Positions 43,530 to 54,417 of a stretch of 64,000 nucleotides of DNA are shown in pieces. A program made the position numbers and the translations under genes. Under the pieces are notes generated by a model. That model had not been told where the DNA came from and made no database searches. It worked only from the letters and a program-made list of their open reading frames with translations. Origin of the DNA: Tetraselmis striata (Eukaryota; Chlorophyta; Chlorodendrophyceae; Chlorodendrales; Chlorodendraceae); assembly GCA_006384855.1 (NCBI GenBank), contig VCJN01003588.1, positions 186,001-250,000 on the forward strand, read 5' to 3'. The first letter of the stretch is position 1. Each line of letters opens with the position of its first letter.

Positions 43530-44760
43530 CTAGTCTGTGCACCGCAAGTGCACTCCGCAAGCCTCGCCTCCATCCGCGTCGGAACCGGTAGTAAGTGTTG
43601 TTGTGTGCGCACATCGTGACAACATTACACGGTGGCAATTGCAATTATTAGCGGTGGATAATGTGAAGGCGTTTTCGAAATCGACAGAGAATGAGGCGGT
43701 GCTGGCGGAGTGCATTGGCGGTGCACAGAATAGCGTGTTGCTGGGGTTTTGGCTGCATCGGACGCCGTATTCCCACCCATCCGGCACGGAATGTCCGGTT
43801 TTCACACATTTGTGTGTTAATAAAGCAGTGTGAATATTACGCGTCTTTTACGCCGGGTGGATGGGCATCCGGCGTCCGATGCACCCCAATTATTTGCAGC
43901 ACGCTACTCTACGCACCCCCAACGCACTCCGCAAGCCTCGCCTCCATCCGCGTCGGAACCGGTAGTAAGTGTTGTTGTGTGCGCACATCGTGACAACATT
44001 ACACGGGCAATTGCAATTAGCGGTGGACAATGTGAAGGCGTTTTCGAAATCGACAGAGAATGTGGCGGTGCTGGCGGAGTGCATTGGCGGTGCACAGAAT
44101 AGCGTGTTGCTGGGGTTTTGGCTGCATCGGACGCCGTATTCCCACCCATCCGGCACGGAATGTCCGGTTTTCACACATTTGTGTGTTAATAAAGTGTGAA
44201 TATTACGCGTCTTTTACGCCGGGTGGGTGGGCATCCGGCGTCCGATGCACCCCAATTATTTGCAGCACGCTACTCTACGCACCCCCAACGCACTCCGCAA
44301 GCCTCGCCTCCATCCGCGTCGGAACCGGTAGTAAGTGTTGTTGTGTGCGCACATCGTGACAACATTACACGGTGGCAATTGCAATTACCGGTGGGTAATG
44401 TGAAGGCGTTTTCGAAATCGACAGAGAATGAGGCGGTGCTGGCGGAGTGCATTGGCGGTGCACAGAATAGCGTGTTGCTGGGGTTTTGGCTGCATCGGAC
44501 GCCGTATTCCCACCCATCCGGCACGCACGGAATGTCCGGTTTTCACACATTTGCGTGTGAATATATATAGTGTGAATATTACGTAGGCGTCTTTTACGCT
44601 GGGTGGATGGGCATCCGGCGTCCGATGCACCCCGAATCTCACCAACACGCTACTCTACGCACCCCCAACGCATTCCGCCAGCCCCCCCTCTTTCCGCGCA
44701 GGTCCTACGTTCCATTGTATGTATATACATACGTACATGTATTGCTCCGAAACCAGCCCA
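43530..44760. repeat. Tandem array, ~360-bp unit, in E2
   Basis: Three direct units marked by TTTTACGCCGGGTGGATGGG-like words at about 43848, 44207 and 44590. Same family as 22730-24110 but fewer units. Confidence 0.8.
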
Positions 44761-45059
44761 AACTTTATGAGTGCACAAGTGTAAATGGGGGGGGGGGGGG
44801 GGGGGGGGGGTGGGGGGGGGATGTGGCGGCGGGGCATCCACTCACACATACCCCAGCGATGCATGACAAATATTACATGCCGTGGCGGGTCGGCGGGCCG
44901 ACCCGGCGGGGGGGGGGGGGGGGGGGGGGCGTCTATTCAACTACACGTGCGACAGTGTCGTTTCGTGGAGCAGTATATGTGCCCGGCCTCATTTATACCG
45001 CCCCCTACCTGCGCTGCATGGTCTACCCCTAAGAATTACTTAGCACAAACCGTCATTAC

Positions 45060-45362
45060 TTAATAGGAACCTAGCACAGCCAGGCTTATATGCCCGCTTT
45101 CCCGATCAACTTCTACGCACTTTCCGTCCCTCAACCGCCGGACATGGGGGTTAAGCCGCCAGCCTCGGCAGTTGCTTAGCCAGACTTGGCATCCCGTACC
45201 GTGTCCATGGCTTCGCAGCTCTGCCGCTGGCACACGCCGAGTCCGGCGCTTGCTGCCGCGGGGTTGCGCACGCATGCACGCACGGTAATACGCCGCCGAC
45301 GCCGCCACGCTTACTTCCACCACCTTCGCCAGCCGCAGCTTCGCACGCCTTTCCGCCGACAT
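45060..45362 (-). CDS. E2 small basic protein (100 aa)
   Basis: Third copy of the conserved 100-residue ORF (MSAERRAKLRLAKVVEVSVA to LGSY). The frame remains open upstream to about 45560, which would add a Gly/Ser/Ala-rich segment. Divergent to the Cys-rich gene. Confidence 0.5.
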   Translation of the reverse strand: MSAERRAKLRLAKVVEVSVAASAAYYRACMRAQPRGSKRRTRRVPAAELRSHGHGTGCQVWLSNCRGWRLNPHVRRLRDGKCVEVDRESGHISLAVLGSY

Positions 45363-45590
45363 ACGAAACGCACGAATCCCCCCCCGTCCCCGCGTCATGT
45401 ATATTATATTCGAGGCGACTATGCGGGGCGCAGCACACGCCGCGGCGTGGGTCGGCGGAGCGACAGGCGGCGGGAGCCCTAATGGCCGGGCAGTATCCAC
45501 ACCCACACAGGCACCGCCGCTCACCTCCGACGCGGATGAACCGCCTCCCAAAGGAAACATGCCGGTTGGTGGTAAGCCCAGCAGGCGTGC

Positions 45591-46292
45591 GTGGGGTGCC
45601 GGCGCCGGTACTGGTGCGACGGAGCTGTCGCGTCAGGAACCGCACCGCATGTGGAGCAACACATGGCGGTGCCGGCCCCACCTATGTCTAGGGCCACCTC
45701 CTCACAACACCCCGCCACGACGGCGTCGGCCACCGCCGACGGCGCCGTTGCGGGGGGGGACGCCCTGCCAGGCGACGATGATGCGCCTGGTGCGCCGCGT
45801 CAGGAGGCAGAGGAGGCCGTGGTCGAGGCGACTGATCGGGCTGAGGGGGTTGTCGAGGCGAGCGAGGCTGCGCTCGCGCCACCCGCCCCGCAGCCACCTG
45901 CGGGACATGCCGACTTGCTCGTCGCCATGTTGACCGGAGCACTACGAGCAGTGGCGGGAGGCGGCCACATGCACTATCATGTGCGTGTCCTGGCCGGACG
46001 CCCGTCATGCGTGGACTGCGGCCAACGGACGGACTGGGAGTGTTGCTGCGACGGCACCCCGGCTTTGTGCGGCCCCAAGTACCCATGCATGGCGACCCAT
46101 CAGCGGGCAGTCCCCTGCCCGACCACGGCCACGAAGAGGGCGGAGTTCCGCCATGTCAGGGACGCGTTCCACGACGCGACTCGCGCCGCCGTGTGTGAGG
46201 CTTCCGAGAAGGCACGCGCGGCTGGTAGGGTGCGCAGGGTGAGGCGGCGGACGGCCCAGGAGCTGAAGGAGAGCGAGACATGCCGTCAGTGA
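45591..46292 (+). CDS. E2 Cys-rich zinc-ribbon-like protein
   Basis: 233 residues from the first usable start. An acidic Ala/Glu segment precedes HMHYHVRVLAGRPSCVDC and GQRTDWECCCDGTPALCG, then helices and a basic tail ending CRQ. The C-terminal ~175 residues match 25080-25607. PiggyBac C-terminal ribbons look similar, but the catalytic domain is absent. It is likely a DNA-binding factor of the CACTG family; that is inference. Confidence 0.45.
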   Translation: MGCRRRYWCDGAVASGTAPHVEQHMAVPAPPMSRATSSQHPATTASATADGAVAGGDALPGDDDAPGAPRQEAEEAVVEATDRAEGVVEASEAALAPPAPQPPAGHADLLVAMLTGALRAVAGGGHMHYHVRVLAGRPSCVDCGQRTDWECCCDGTPALCGPKYPCMATHQRAVPCPTTATKRAEFRHVRDAFHDATRAAVCEASEKARAAGRVRRVRRRTAQELKESETCRQ

Positions 46293-46324
46293 GGTCGGGC
46301 GCAATGTCATTGGGTGGGGCACAC

Positions 46325-46469
46325 GGACGTGTAACACTTGCACTTTGCGCGTACTGCTGGGTTACATCCAGGCTGCGTCACACTATGCAACCGGAAAGGC
46401 TGCGTTGCTACTGCAAACAATGCGACGCCTCACTCTGTAGCAACCGCTGCCGCGCCTATCCCACAGCCG

Positions 46470-46500
<31 letters not shown>

Positions 46501-46640
46501 GCGCGGGATCCCCGCCATCAGCAGCTTGCACTTGCACTTTGCGCGTACTGCTGGGTTACATCCAGGCGGCGTCACACCGGAAAGGCTGCGTTGCCACTGC
46601 AAACGATGCTACGCCTCACTCGGTAGCAACCGCTGCCCCG
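46325..46640. repeat. Internal direct duplication downstream of the Cys-rich gene
   Basis: A ~100-bp segment containing CTTTGCGCGTACTGCTGGGT occurs twice (about 46334 and 46526), separated by a C homopolymer (about 46472-46500). A single related copy lies in E1 at 25645. Confidence 0.7.
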
Positions 46641-47230
46641 CCCATCCCACTCGGGATGCTGAGAGCAGCTAAAGGGCACCGGGGGCGGGGCAAGAGGGAG
46701 CAGGGCCAATGATTGTGGAAGAGCGGGGACCCGCTTGCATGCCATCGTATTATATCTTGCACAATATCTGTTGCTGCACTCATATCTCACATCACTAGCT
46801 TAGCTATAGTGATTCCCCCCCCCCCCCCCCCCCCCGCACTGCGTACGCACAAGCCTGGGTATACGCATCAACTGCCCGCCGGGATGAGAAACTGGTATTG
46901 GTAGTGTGTCTGTGGGGTGGAGGGGGGGGGCAAAAGAGCTGCCAATTGCTGCCAAGCTGGTGCGTTACATTGGGGCAGGCGCTGGGCAGACAATTGGGGC
47001 TCGCTTCAGAGCATTGTCTAGTGCCTATGCGGCTGCGCCGCCTCCGCCGCATGCAGACTCTGCGGGCTCACCAGCACCGCCACCTCAGTCATGCGGCCCT
47101 GCATCCCGCAGCCCGCCGCCGTCAGCCAGATCAGAGGTATCCAGAAGCCAGTGCTGGGGTTGTTGCGGCATGACCGCATAGTTTTCAGCGGCTGCCGTCC
47201 ACAGCTTGTAATGCATCCCTTTCCGCCGAT

Positions 47231-47875
47231 TCCGCTGTATGCGCTGTCTTGGCGCCGCGCTGCCCCGGCCGCCGCTGTCTTGGCGCCGCGCTGCCCCGGC
47301 CGCCGCTGTCTTGGCGCCGCGCTGCCCCGGCCGCCGCTGTCTTGGCGCCGCGCTGCCCCGGCCGCCGCGCCTTGGCGCCGCGCTGCCCCGGCCGCCGCGC
47401 CTTGGCGCCGCGCTGCCCCGGCCGCCGCGCCTTGGCGCCGCGCTGCCCCGGCCGCCGCGCCTTGGCGCCGCGCTGCCCCGGCCGCCGCGCCTTGGCGCCG
47501 CGCTGCCCCGGCCGCCGCGCCTTGGCGCCGCGCTGCCCCGGCCGCCGCTGTCTTGGCGCCGCGCTGCCCCGGCCGCCGCTGTCTTGGCGCCGCGCTGCCC
47601 CGGCCGCCGCTGTCTTGGCGCCGCGCTGCCCCGGCCGCCGCTGTCTTGGCGCCGCGCTGCCCCGGCCGCCGCTGTCTTGGCGCCGCGCTGCCCCGGCCGC
47701 CGCGCCTTGGCGCCGCGCTGCCCCGGCCGCCGCGCCTTGGCGCCGCGCTGCCCCGGCCGCCGCGCCTTGGCGCCGCGCTGCCCCGGCCGCCGCGCCTTGG
47801 CGCCGCGCTGCCCCGGCCGCCGCGCCTTGGCGCCGCGCTGCCCCGGCCGCCGCGCCTTGGCGCCGCGCGGGGTAT
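47231..47875. repeat. 30/31-bp minisatellite, 20 copies
   Basis: Twenty units of CGCCGCGCTGCCCCGGCC plus CGCGCCTTGG (30 bp) or CGCTGTCTTGG (31 bp). The two variants are arranged in blocks. Long ORFs across it on both strands (up to 368 codons) are by-products, except that the minus frame corresponds to the gene's decapeptide repeat. Confidence 0.95.
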
Positions 47876-49350
47876 CGAGTCCTCCCCTCCCTAGTGAGCG
47901 CGTCCACCTGCGCCTTGCGCTCGGGGCCGTCCTCCTCCGTCACCACATTCTGCAACCCCCACCGCGTGACGAACCACGCAGCTCCTTGCATGCGCTTGTA
48001 CATGTGCCCAAGCACCGCCTAGGGACGCGAAGCTCCTTCTCGGTCATGATCGCCTTCACCCGGGCCTCCTCGAGCAGCGGACCGGCGTTAAGAATGGAAA
48101 ACGTTTCCATGTGGTGCAAGCAGTCCTCCATGACCCAGCCGGACTGCACCGTCACCTTGCCTGACCCTGCAGTCATGGAGGGGAATGCCGTCACGCCCAC
48201 GCCCACGCCCACGCCCACGCCCGGGGGGGGGTGGGGGGGGGGGTTACCTTTCGATTCTTGGACACTGCAAACGAAGGGCGCAACCCGCGTTCAAAGTTGC
48301 TGGGTATCGGGACTAAAGCCTGGCGCCGGTCTTCCTGCTTCATAGCTCGGAATCCAATGTGGCCCTGCACGGTGACAAATTTCCTCCATAAGTCCCTTCC
48401 CAAGCCAAAAAAAAACAGGTGGAACGGCGCGAGGGGGAAGAGGTTGATCATGCTGACATAGCCCAGGACCACATGCACATGGCACACGCCATGGCAGCCA
48501 GTGTTCTGCTTGGCCTCCGCCAGCCGGGTTGTGTTGAACGCACGCCGGGCAAGGTGCGTGATTCACTGGACAAGTCATCGCCTTGATGGACGGTTACCAA
48601 GCGAGCATCCCCGTCCGCATCCACAGGGGGGTGCTCCTGGGCAGCCGCCATAGCCTCCACAACCTGCCACGCCGACCGGGCGGGTGCGTGTGATTCCATA
48701 CAACCGCAGTTGAGTGGTGCCACCAGCACGCAGGCCGGGCCCACTCACCTCTGAACGCAGAAGGTCCACAATGTCACCGTCCTCGAAAACAGCGCGCCAC
48801 TGGGTCGCCCCGCCGTAGTCCTCCAACACCCACTCGGTAACGACGCCGGTTATCACGCCGTAGTGCCATACTCCCCGGAACTTCTTGGCGATGACCTTCA
48901 TGTAGAAGTCGCCGGGATCGCCTTTCCATATCACGCCCTCATCGCGGGTTCGACGCCCGCCGGCGGCCACGCAGGCGCGTCGATGTCCATACCGTCTTCG
49001 CCAACGGGGTCCTCCCCCACGCCCATCACATCGTCCACCTTCGAGCCGCCGTCGTCCGAGACCGGCGCCCGCGGGCCGTTTCCGACGGCTGCAGCTACTC
49101 CTGCTGCCGCGCTTGTTGCTGCTGTTGCTGCTGCTGCTGCTGCCGCCCCTGCTGGTGCTGCTTGTGATAAGGCGGCCTTGCGGCGCAACTTAGCCGCACG
49201 CTTCAACGAGTGGCTACAGTTCGGGTATTTCCGGAAGTGCCGCTCTCGCGCCGTCCTTTCACTACTACCCGTCACGATGCCGTGGCAGTGCTTGCATGTG
49301 TACACGCCATCCTTCGACACACTCGCTATCCATCCCTTTGCCGGCATGCC
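47876..49350 (-). pseudogene. E2 BED-finger/Tudor-like gene
   Basis: Minus-strand homologue of 38953-40840. MPAKGWIASVSKDGVYTCKH (about 49350) and ARERHFRKYPNCSHSLKRAA show the finger complete here, with its His/Cys pair. The linker leads to PAWPPAGVEPAMRA and a stop caused by the same one-base deletion as in E3 (48931). In the next frame are VWHYGVITGVVTEWVLEDYG and VFEDGDIVDLLRSE (48700-48900), followed by the same introns and SGWVMEDCLHHMETFS (about 48150). The minisatellite then encodes the C-terminal repeat. E2 and E3 share the deletion, which points to a common recent ancestor distinct from E1. Confidence 0.55.
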
Positions 49351-49919
49351 TGCTGCCGCGCGCGGGGGGCGGGGGGGGGGTTGAGAGTTGGGGTGGATGT
49401 AACCCACCACCGGCAGGCAACACAGATGCGAGTGCGCGGCTGTCCGCGCTTGATTCAACGGTGAGCGGCGGTGACCGTGAGGCGACCCCGTACTTCATGC
49501 GCGTGCTGGGGCGTTACACAATCATCAGCAGTTAGGGCGGCTGCATTAAAACGCGCACCTACGAACACCACCTACCGCCTACCACCTACCGTACCACCTA
49601 CATCCGCCCACACCTCCGCCCGTCGTGCCGCACATCGCGGCACACCGCGGCGATGTGCAGCGATGTGCAGCGAGTACTTGCAGCCGCCTGTACTTAGCCC
49701 GGGTACTCCGCGTCGGCGGGCGACACGCGAGCCCGCGTGCGCATATCAATTTGATGAAATTATGGAAACGAGAAATTCATATAGTACTTTACAGGTCGCG
49801 CGCGATAGTCGTCGCTACTGGGTATGAAATCCACGTCCCTCGTCCGTCCCGTATCGTCCCCGTATGTCGTCGTTCGTCACCAGTAGGGCACATTTACGTC
49901 ACATCTGAATCTCACAGTG

Positions 49920-50349
49920 TCTAGCTCGTCGTTGCCTGCAAGCACTTGCACAGAAGCAGCCGGCACTCCGACAAATCGCTCCGAAACCAGGTGCCGCCGC
50001 TCTCTCAACACGACGATGCGGGGCAGCTCCAGTAGCGTTTAGCACCCAACACCTGATTTCGGATGGCAGGCACTGTTGCCACGCGCATCACCCTGCCTTA
50101 TGCCGCTGTCGTACTCGCTGTCAAGGATGGTGCCGACGACGACTTCTCGCTCGGCCTATATGTTTCGACGCAAACACTGCGTAATTAGCTGCAAATAAAA
50201 GTGTGTTGACACGCAATGGTACTGCAGCCAGCAGCTATCGAAAAGCACACCAAGTCACCCTTCTGCCCTTGCCTGCTGCTTTTGTCGACTGCTAGACTTA
50301 TTGCTAGGCGCCTCGAATCCGTCGTCTACGAGTAGCATGTTGCGCTACT
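49920..50349. other. No gene recognised
   Basis: Sequence after the right end of E2. One frame is open for about 90 codons (LARRCLQALAQKQPALRQIA) but matches nothing. It does not continue E3 or obviously N2. An AATAAA-like word occurs near 50195. Confidence 0.35.
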
Positions 50350-51240
50350 ATGTCGCCTCCCGCACAGCCTCCCGCTGCGATGCGGCTCTTGGCTCGTACA
50401 ACAAGCTCGGAGCGTCTCGGCATTTTGGTCGTCGAAAACATAGGCTGCAAACATGAAACCTACCATTGGTTGTGCGTCGCGATCCGGGCGCCTTCAATCG
50501 GTGCCCGCCCAGCACCCATCGCTGGCCGTCGGACGCTGGCGCGGCCGGCCCAACATCGCACCGCCCAATTAAGATATTGCAGAGGTGGCAATCTCTGCGA
50601 GGACCGCTTGGCAGCTGCGAAGGCCATGGCGCCGTGGGGGAATCGCTTGGCGCCGAGTACGCGCCGGCATGCGGTGGCAGCCGCCAAAGAGCTTCACATT
50701 CCATACATAGTCTGATTGTAACGTTTGCATGAGAACCTTCAAGTCGGTATCAATTACAGGTTGCCAGTCTTGCCGAGGCAAGAAGGCTGCAGACTGCCAA
50801 GGCTACATGTACAACTACATCTGCCTCACCCCTGAAACCGGATTGCATGCACCGCCCATGGATTGGCAGCTTACCCGGCCGCCGATGGTTCGCAATCCCA
50901 ACCTCTTCCCGGACACGTACAACAACATCGCATACATGAGGCATTAGTTACAGACCCCTCGTCTGATCAAAGTGTGCCGTCAGTACGGGCGCCTTATTAA
51001 GCCTGATGCACTCTTCCTTGACAACCCGATCATATCGATGCGGATATTGGGTAATATTTACTTGACGACAAACGCGGCTCCCTGCCGCCAGAGGAGAGTT
51101 CCAAACACCCGAAAAGAACGTCCCGCACCTGCCCCCCTCTTGGCGACTCAGGGCTTAAGTGTTTTCTCCCGCCCTCCCTGCCCTCAATCCGCCTGGTGTG
51201 GGGCGTAGACGAACCCCCCCCCCCCCCCCCCCCCCCCCCC
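50350..51240 (+). other. Unrecognised ORF cluster before the methyltransferase remnant
   Basis: Plus-strand segments GAFNRCPPSTHRWPSDAG (50490), CMRTFKSVSITGCQSCRGKK with YICLTPETGLHAPPMDW (50720-50950), and VCRQYGRLIKPDALFLDN (50970) follow one another with stops between. They may be pieces of one decayed gene with the remnant at 51303-52000. It has a Cys-rich part but no PHD pattern. It ends in a C homopolymer at about 51215-51240. Confidence 0.25.
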
Positions 51241-51302
51241 ATGCCATCATATGTAAACACATCTTCTGTTAGTTTGAAGCCCACAAGCACCGGCGCGTCC
51301 TG

Positions 51303-52000
51303 GTGCAGGTTCGCGTGTATCGCAGCACCTTCCCTTGGCAACACTCGGCAGTAATTCTACTCGCGATTGGCGTGGGGAGTGCCATGGGAGTGGAGCCACG
51401 GCCATACTTTTCGAGCGCTTGCCATACTCACATTGCTACGTATGCAAGTAACGCCACGCATATACCAACTGCGTCACGGGAGTATGATGCCGTGAAGACG
51501 AGTGTTGCGACTTTGCAAGGCTCGGTTCTTTGGGACCCCTGCGCGGGGACAGGCGCAACACGAGTTGCGTTTCGAAGCATGGCGCAAAAAATATGGACGA
51601 GTTATGTCGTTGATTACCTCTGCGCAGATCGTGTCGCTGACGCGCTGCTAGCCGAAACGCACGCGTAGGGTTGCGCGCTTGCCCCTCGCTGTATATAATT
51701 GTTACGTCGCTAGACATGTTTATACGGCTCGCAGTGGCCTCAAGCGCCGCACTGATGCCTTGCATGAAAGTGCCGCACACGTACTTGTCGCAGGGTCCGA
51801 GGCCCAGAATGGAATTCCTCGGATCACTGGCTGGGCAAAACGAATATATATTGTGTACTCTACACAAGACAGGACTTCGTCGAGTGACGAACATGCGCGC
51901 AATGTGGCTCGTGATATGCAGGGGAGGCGTAGTGATCGACAAGCACATCACACAGCTCGTGCTTTCACAAATAATCTCTGGCGCATAGAGCCGTTGCGTT
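51303..52000 (+). pseudogene. Second copy of the amino-methyltransferase-like domain
   Basis: The first frame has REYDAVKTSVATLQGSVLWD then PCAGTGATRVAF, a D-P-x-x-G-x-G SAM site matching FDPWAGHG of the gypsy element. After a stop at 51666 another frame (from about 51690) reads YIIVTSLDMFIRLAVASSAA, KVPHTYLSQGPRPRMEFLGS and NMRAMWLVI, which aligns segment by segment with VVVTSPWFQLLDLALPI, VPIFYITQGPSRRMQWL and CIWLATF at 11590-11850. The S-P-W motif is S-L-D here, so the copy lacks the catalytic Pro. No RT, integrase or PHD sequence is next to it, so it either belongs to a different element or is a host-derived relative. Confidence 0.5.
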
Positions 52001-52034
52001 GAGGCCAAGAGGAGCGAGACCAACATTTTCAAAA

Positions 52035-53698
52035 CTACTTGCACGCTTTCGAAGCCTTGCCTCGAGGAGTATCCGCGAGCGACATATCCAGTTCGGCCAC
52101 GCCGTCAATTCCACTGACAGGCTGTGCGTGTGGGTCGGGGGGGGGGGGGGGGGGGGGGTTCCGGGGGCTACAAGCTACCTGAACGATGTCGGGATTGAAG
52201 CTCGGCAGCTTCTGTGGCGTCTTCGGCGGGCGCTCCCTCTGGCGTGGCTTTCTAGCATATATGCCATCAGAGTTGGAGGCGGCTTTGACACCAAGCTCGG
52301 CATCCAACTCCTCCATAAGACGACGACGCTCGGCATACGGACAGGCGGTGGCAACTAGCTTTTTGGCAGGGTCAGATCGCCGCAGCTTAATTACCGGCTT
52401 GCCGGCAAGTTGCGCCACCTCCGACTCGGAAAAGGTGAGCCCCGCGCGCTTGCGGAGCTGCCACCCGCTCCCTGCTCCGTGTGCGTAGTCTGCTGAACGA
52501 CGCGTGGCGCATCGACGCGCGTGGCGCCAGGAGCTGCAACGGCTTCAAAAGGGGCTGGCCACGCTTGTGGGGCGACAACACGCTTCCCTACTCCGCTTGC
52601 GCATCACGTTGTGCGAGCCCGGGCTCGGTGGTTCGGCTTTGGCGACAGGAGCTGCCGCAGTCTGCGGAGCCGCACACGAATACGCGCCTTCTCCCGCTTG
52701 ATATGCCCCGCCTGCGGAATATCACGTTCGAGGCCTGGCTCGGACTTCACGACCGTCGCGGGCGGAAGTGCAACAGCCTTGCGGGGGCACCCGCACTTGC
52801 GGGGCTGCTGCCCGATGCAGGCCGTTTATATACTCGCCGCGAAAACATGCCCCTCCTGCGTAGCCTGCCGATTGAGGACAGACGCGGTGACGAGCGTGGC
52901 AATAGGTGGTGTCGCCGGGGCACGGGGGCGGCGGGTGCTTGGGGGGTGTGGGGGCAACGCGCTTATTGACGGCAGTCACGGAACCGCCCGAATAACGGCC
53001 TACGCCTCGGCCACGGGCAGGTCCATTTCCTCGTCCACGCATCCCGACAAACCCTCGTCCGTTATCACTACGCTTGCGCCCAGAACCGTCTAGTTATTGG
53101 AACTGCACAGCCGGGACGCCATGCGCAGCTTGGCGCGGAGGCTTCTGCCTCGGCATGCGCACGGCGCCTTGCTCGAATCGGCGGCGAATATCCGTATCAT
53201 GAAGTGCCCGCCATATATATGGAAGTGGCTGCACTGCCGGTACCTTGGGAACTCGTCGCGGTTTTAAGGAAACCCCAGTGTCGTCCGCACTGACGCACTT
53301 ATATTCAGTCGACCGCAAACTCTCCGGACTGCTTGCAAGGAGCGACATGGCGGGGGAAGCGTACCTCGCTTGCTATTGATATACGCGACAATGCGTGCCA
53401 GGCTTACCTGCTACTCGGAGTAACTATCGGCGTTGATGAACAAGTCGCCGTCATGCCACATGTAGAGCTTGAGTCCACGCATGTCGGGGTTTAAGAAGTC
53501 TGTCGCGCCATGTATGTAGTGCGGAAATTCTTCGCCAAGACTGCACTTAAAGTCCTCATACACCTCCGTGTGTTGCCCGCTTTGATGCTTGCATAGGTCG
53601 GGGAAGCCCACTACCTCGAGCAGTATCAGTCGGGCCGCGACGTTTGTCGAACTGCTCGTCAGCGCGGTGCCAACCATTATTGGTGGGGGCGAGAACAT
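52035..53698 (-). CDS. Unrecognised minus-strand gene, probably several exons
   Basis: Three protein-like segments follow each other on the minus strand. 53698-53411 has LILLEVVGFPDLCKHQSGQH and GLKLYMWHDGDLFINADSYS; 53348-53094 has PLPYIWRALHDTDIRRRFEQ. 52418-52035, preceded in frame by GLTFSESEV, has GKPVIKLRRSDPAKKL, PYAERRRLMEELDAELG and KLPSFNPDIVQVA. Between them lies Arg/Pro-rich sequence with VKSEPG and HIKREK. They may form one spliced or decayed gene. I recognise no domain, and a C/G run (about 52139-52158) interrupts the last part. Confidence 0.3.
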
Positions 53699-54412
53699 CT
53701 GCTACTTCCGGAGCGCAGTTCTTCCATGTCAAGTTGCTGCCTATAGGTACTTGATCTCGAGCCACCGTGCCGACCGCCGTCTCTCACCGAACGACACCAC
53801 TCAGCCATCAACACCACGGCGACGGCTTCAGCTTGCTCACGGGTACTGCTTTCGTAGAATATGATCAAGGTGATAGTCTCTAGACACAAAGACTTGCTAC
53901 GTTCGTGATGAGTGAGGATAGGTTATAGCTGCGGCCATGATCTTCCTTATTAAGCCTAGTACCCGTTGTAATCGTGCGGAAGAGATCTTGGAAGCAGGTT
54001 AAAACTTGCCGCAGCGGTTGCATACACACGTTCATGCCGCAGCCGCCGTCGATCCGCCCTGACACCCCATACAAGGAACATATGAACGGGCGCCACCTTA
54101 CCCGCAGGGAACATAATCCGAATTGCCGAAACCACTCCGGAGTTCTTAACCGAAACTACCACACTCAGGTCGCGTGCGATACTATAAAGCTCGCGGCAAG
54201 TTGATGCTAGTCCTCGAAAGAGGGTGAGGAAGGCGGGCGCAGTCTCGGAGCGAGCGAATCAATACGTAATTAGCAAGAACGTTTTGACGAGTTTTCGGTG
54301 ACCGCGGGACTGCCCGATCGTAGTCGTGCCGACAGATAGAAAGACCCATATGATGAACGATACCTTGTGCGCGTCATCCGTCAAGGTATCAAGGTACAAG
54401 GGAATTCCAGAT
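53699..54412. other. No gene recognised
   Basis: Short ORFs only. The last bases, AGTAA at 54413-54417, are the copia target duplication. Confidence 0.4.
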
Positions 54413-54417
54413 AGTAA

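Larger units (their letters stand above)
41796..49919. mobile_element. E2: CACTG-family element with complete ends
   Basis: Perfect inverted ends starting CACTGTGAGATTCAGATGTG (41796-41817, 49898-49919). Order of parts as in E1: basic ORF (minus), subterminal repeats (about 43370-43440), ~360-bp array, small basic gene (minus), Cys-rich gene (plus), minisatellite and BED/Tudor-like gene (minus). Relative to E1 it lacks the dioxygenase-like gene: the join is near 43440, between sequence matching 15.86 kb and 22.31 kb. The flanking triplets GGT and TCT do not match, so a deletion or rearrangement touched one side after insertion. Confidence 0.8.

Noticed and set aside
47091-48345. Very long overlapping ORFs on both strands
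   Set aside because: They are produced by the 30/31-bp minisatellite, which lacks stops in several frames.
41796-49919. Target duplication for E2
   Set aside because: Flanking triplets GGT and TCT differ, and 2-bp or shifted options also fail, so none is claimed.
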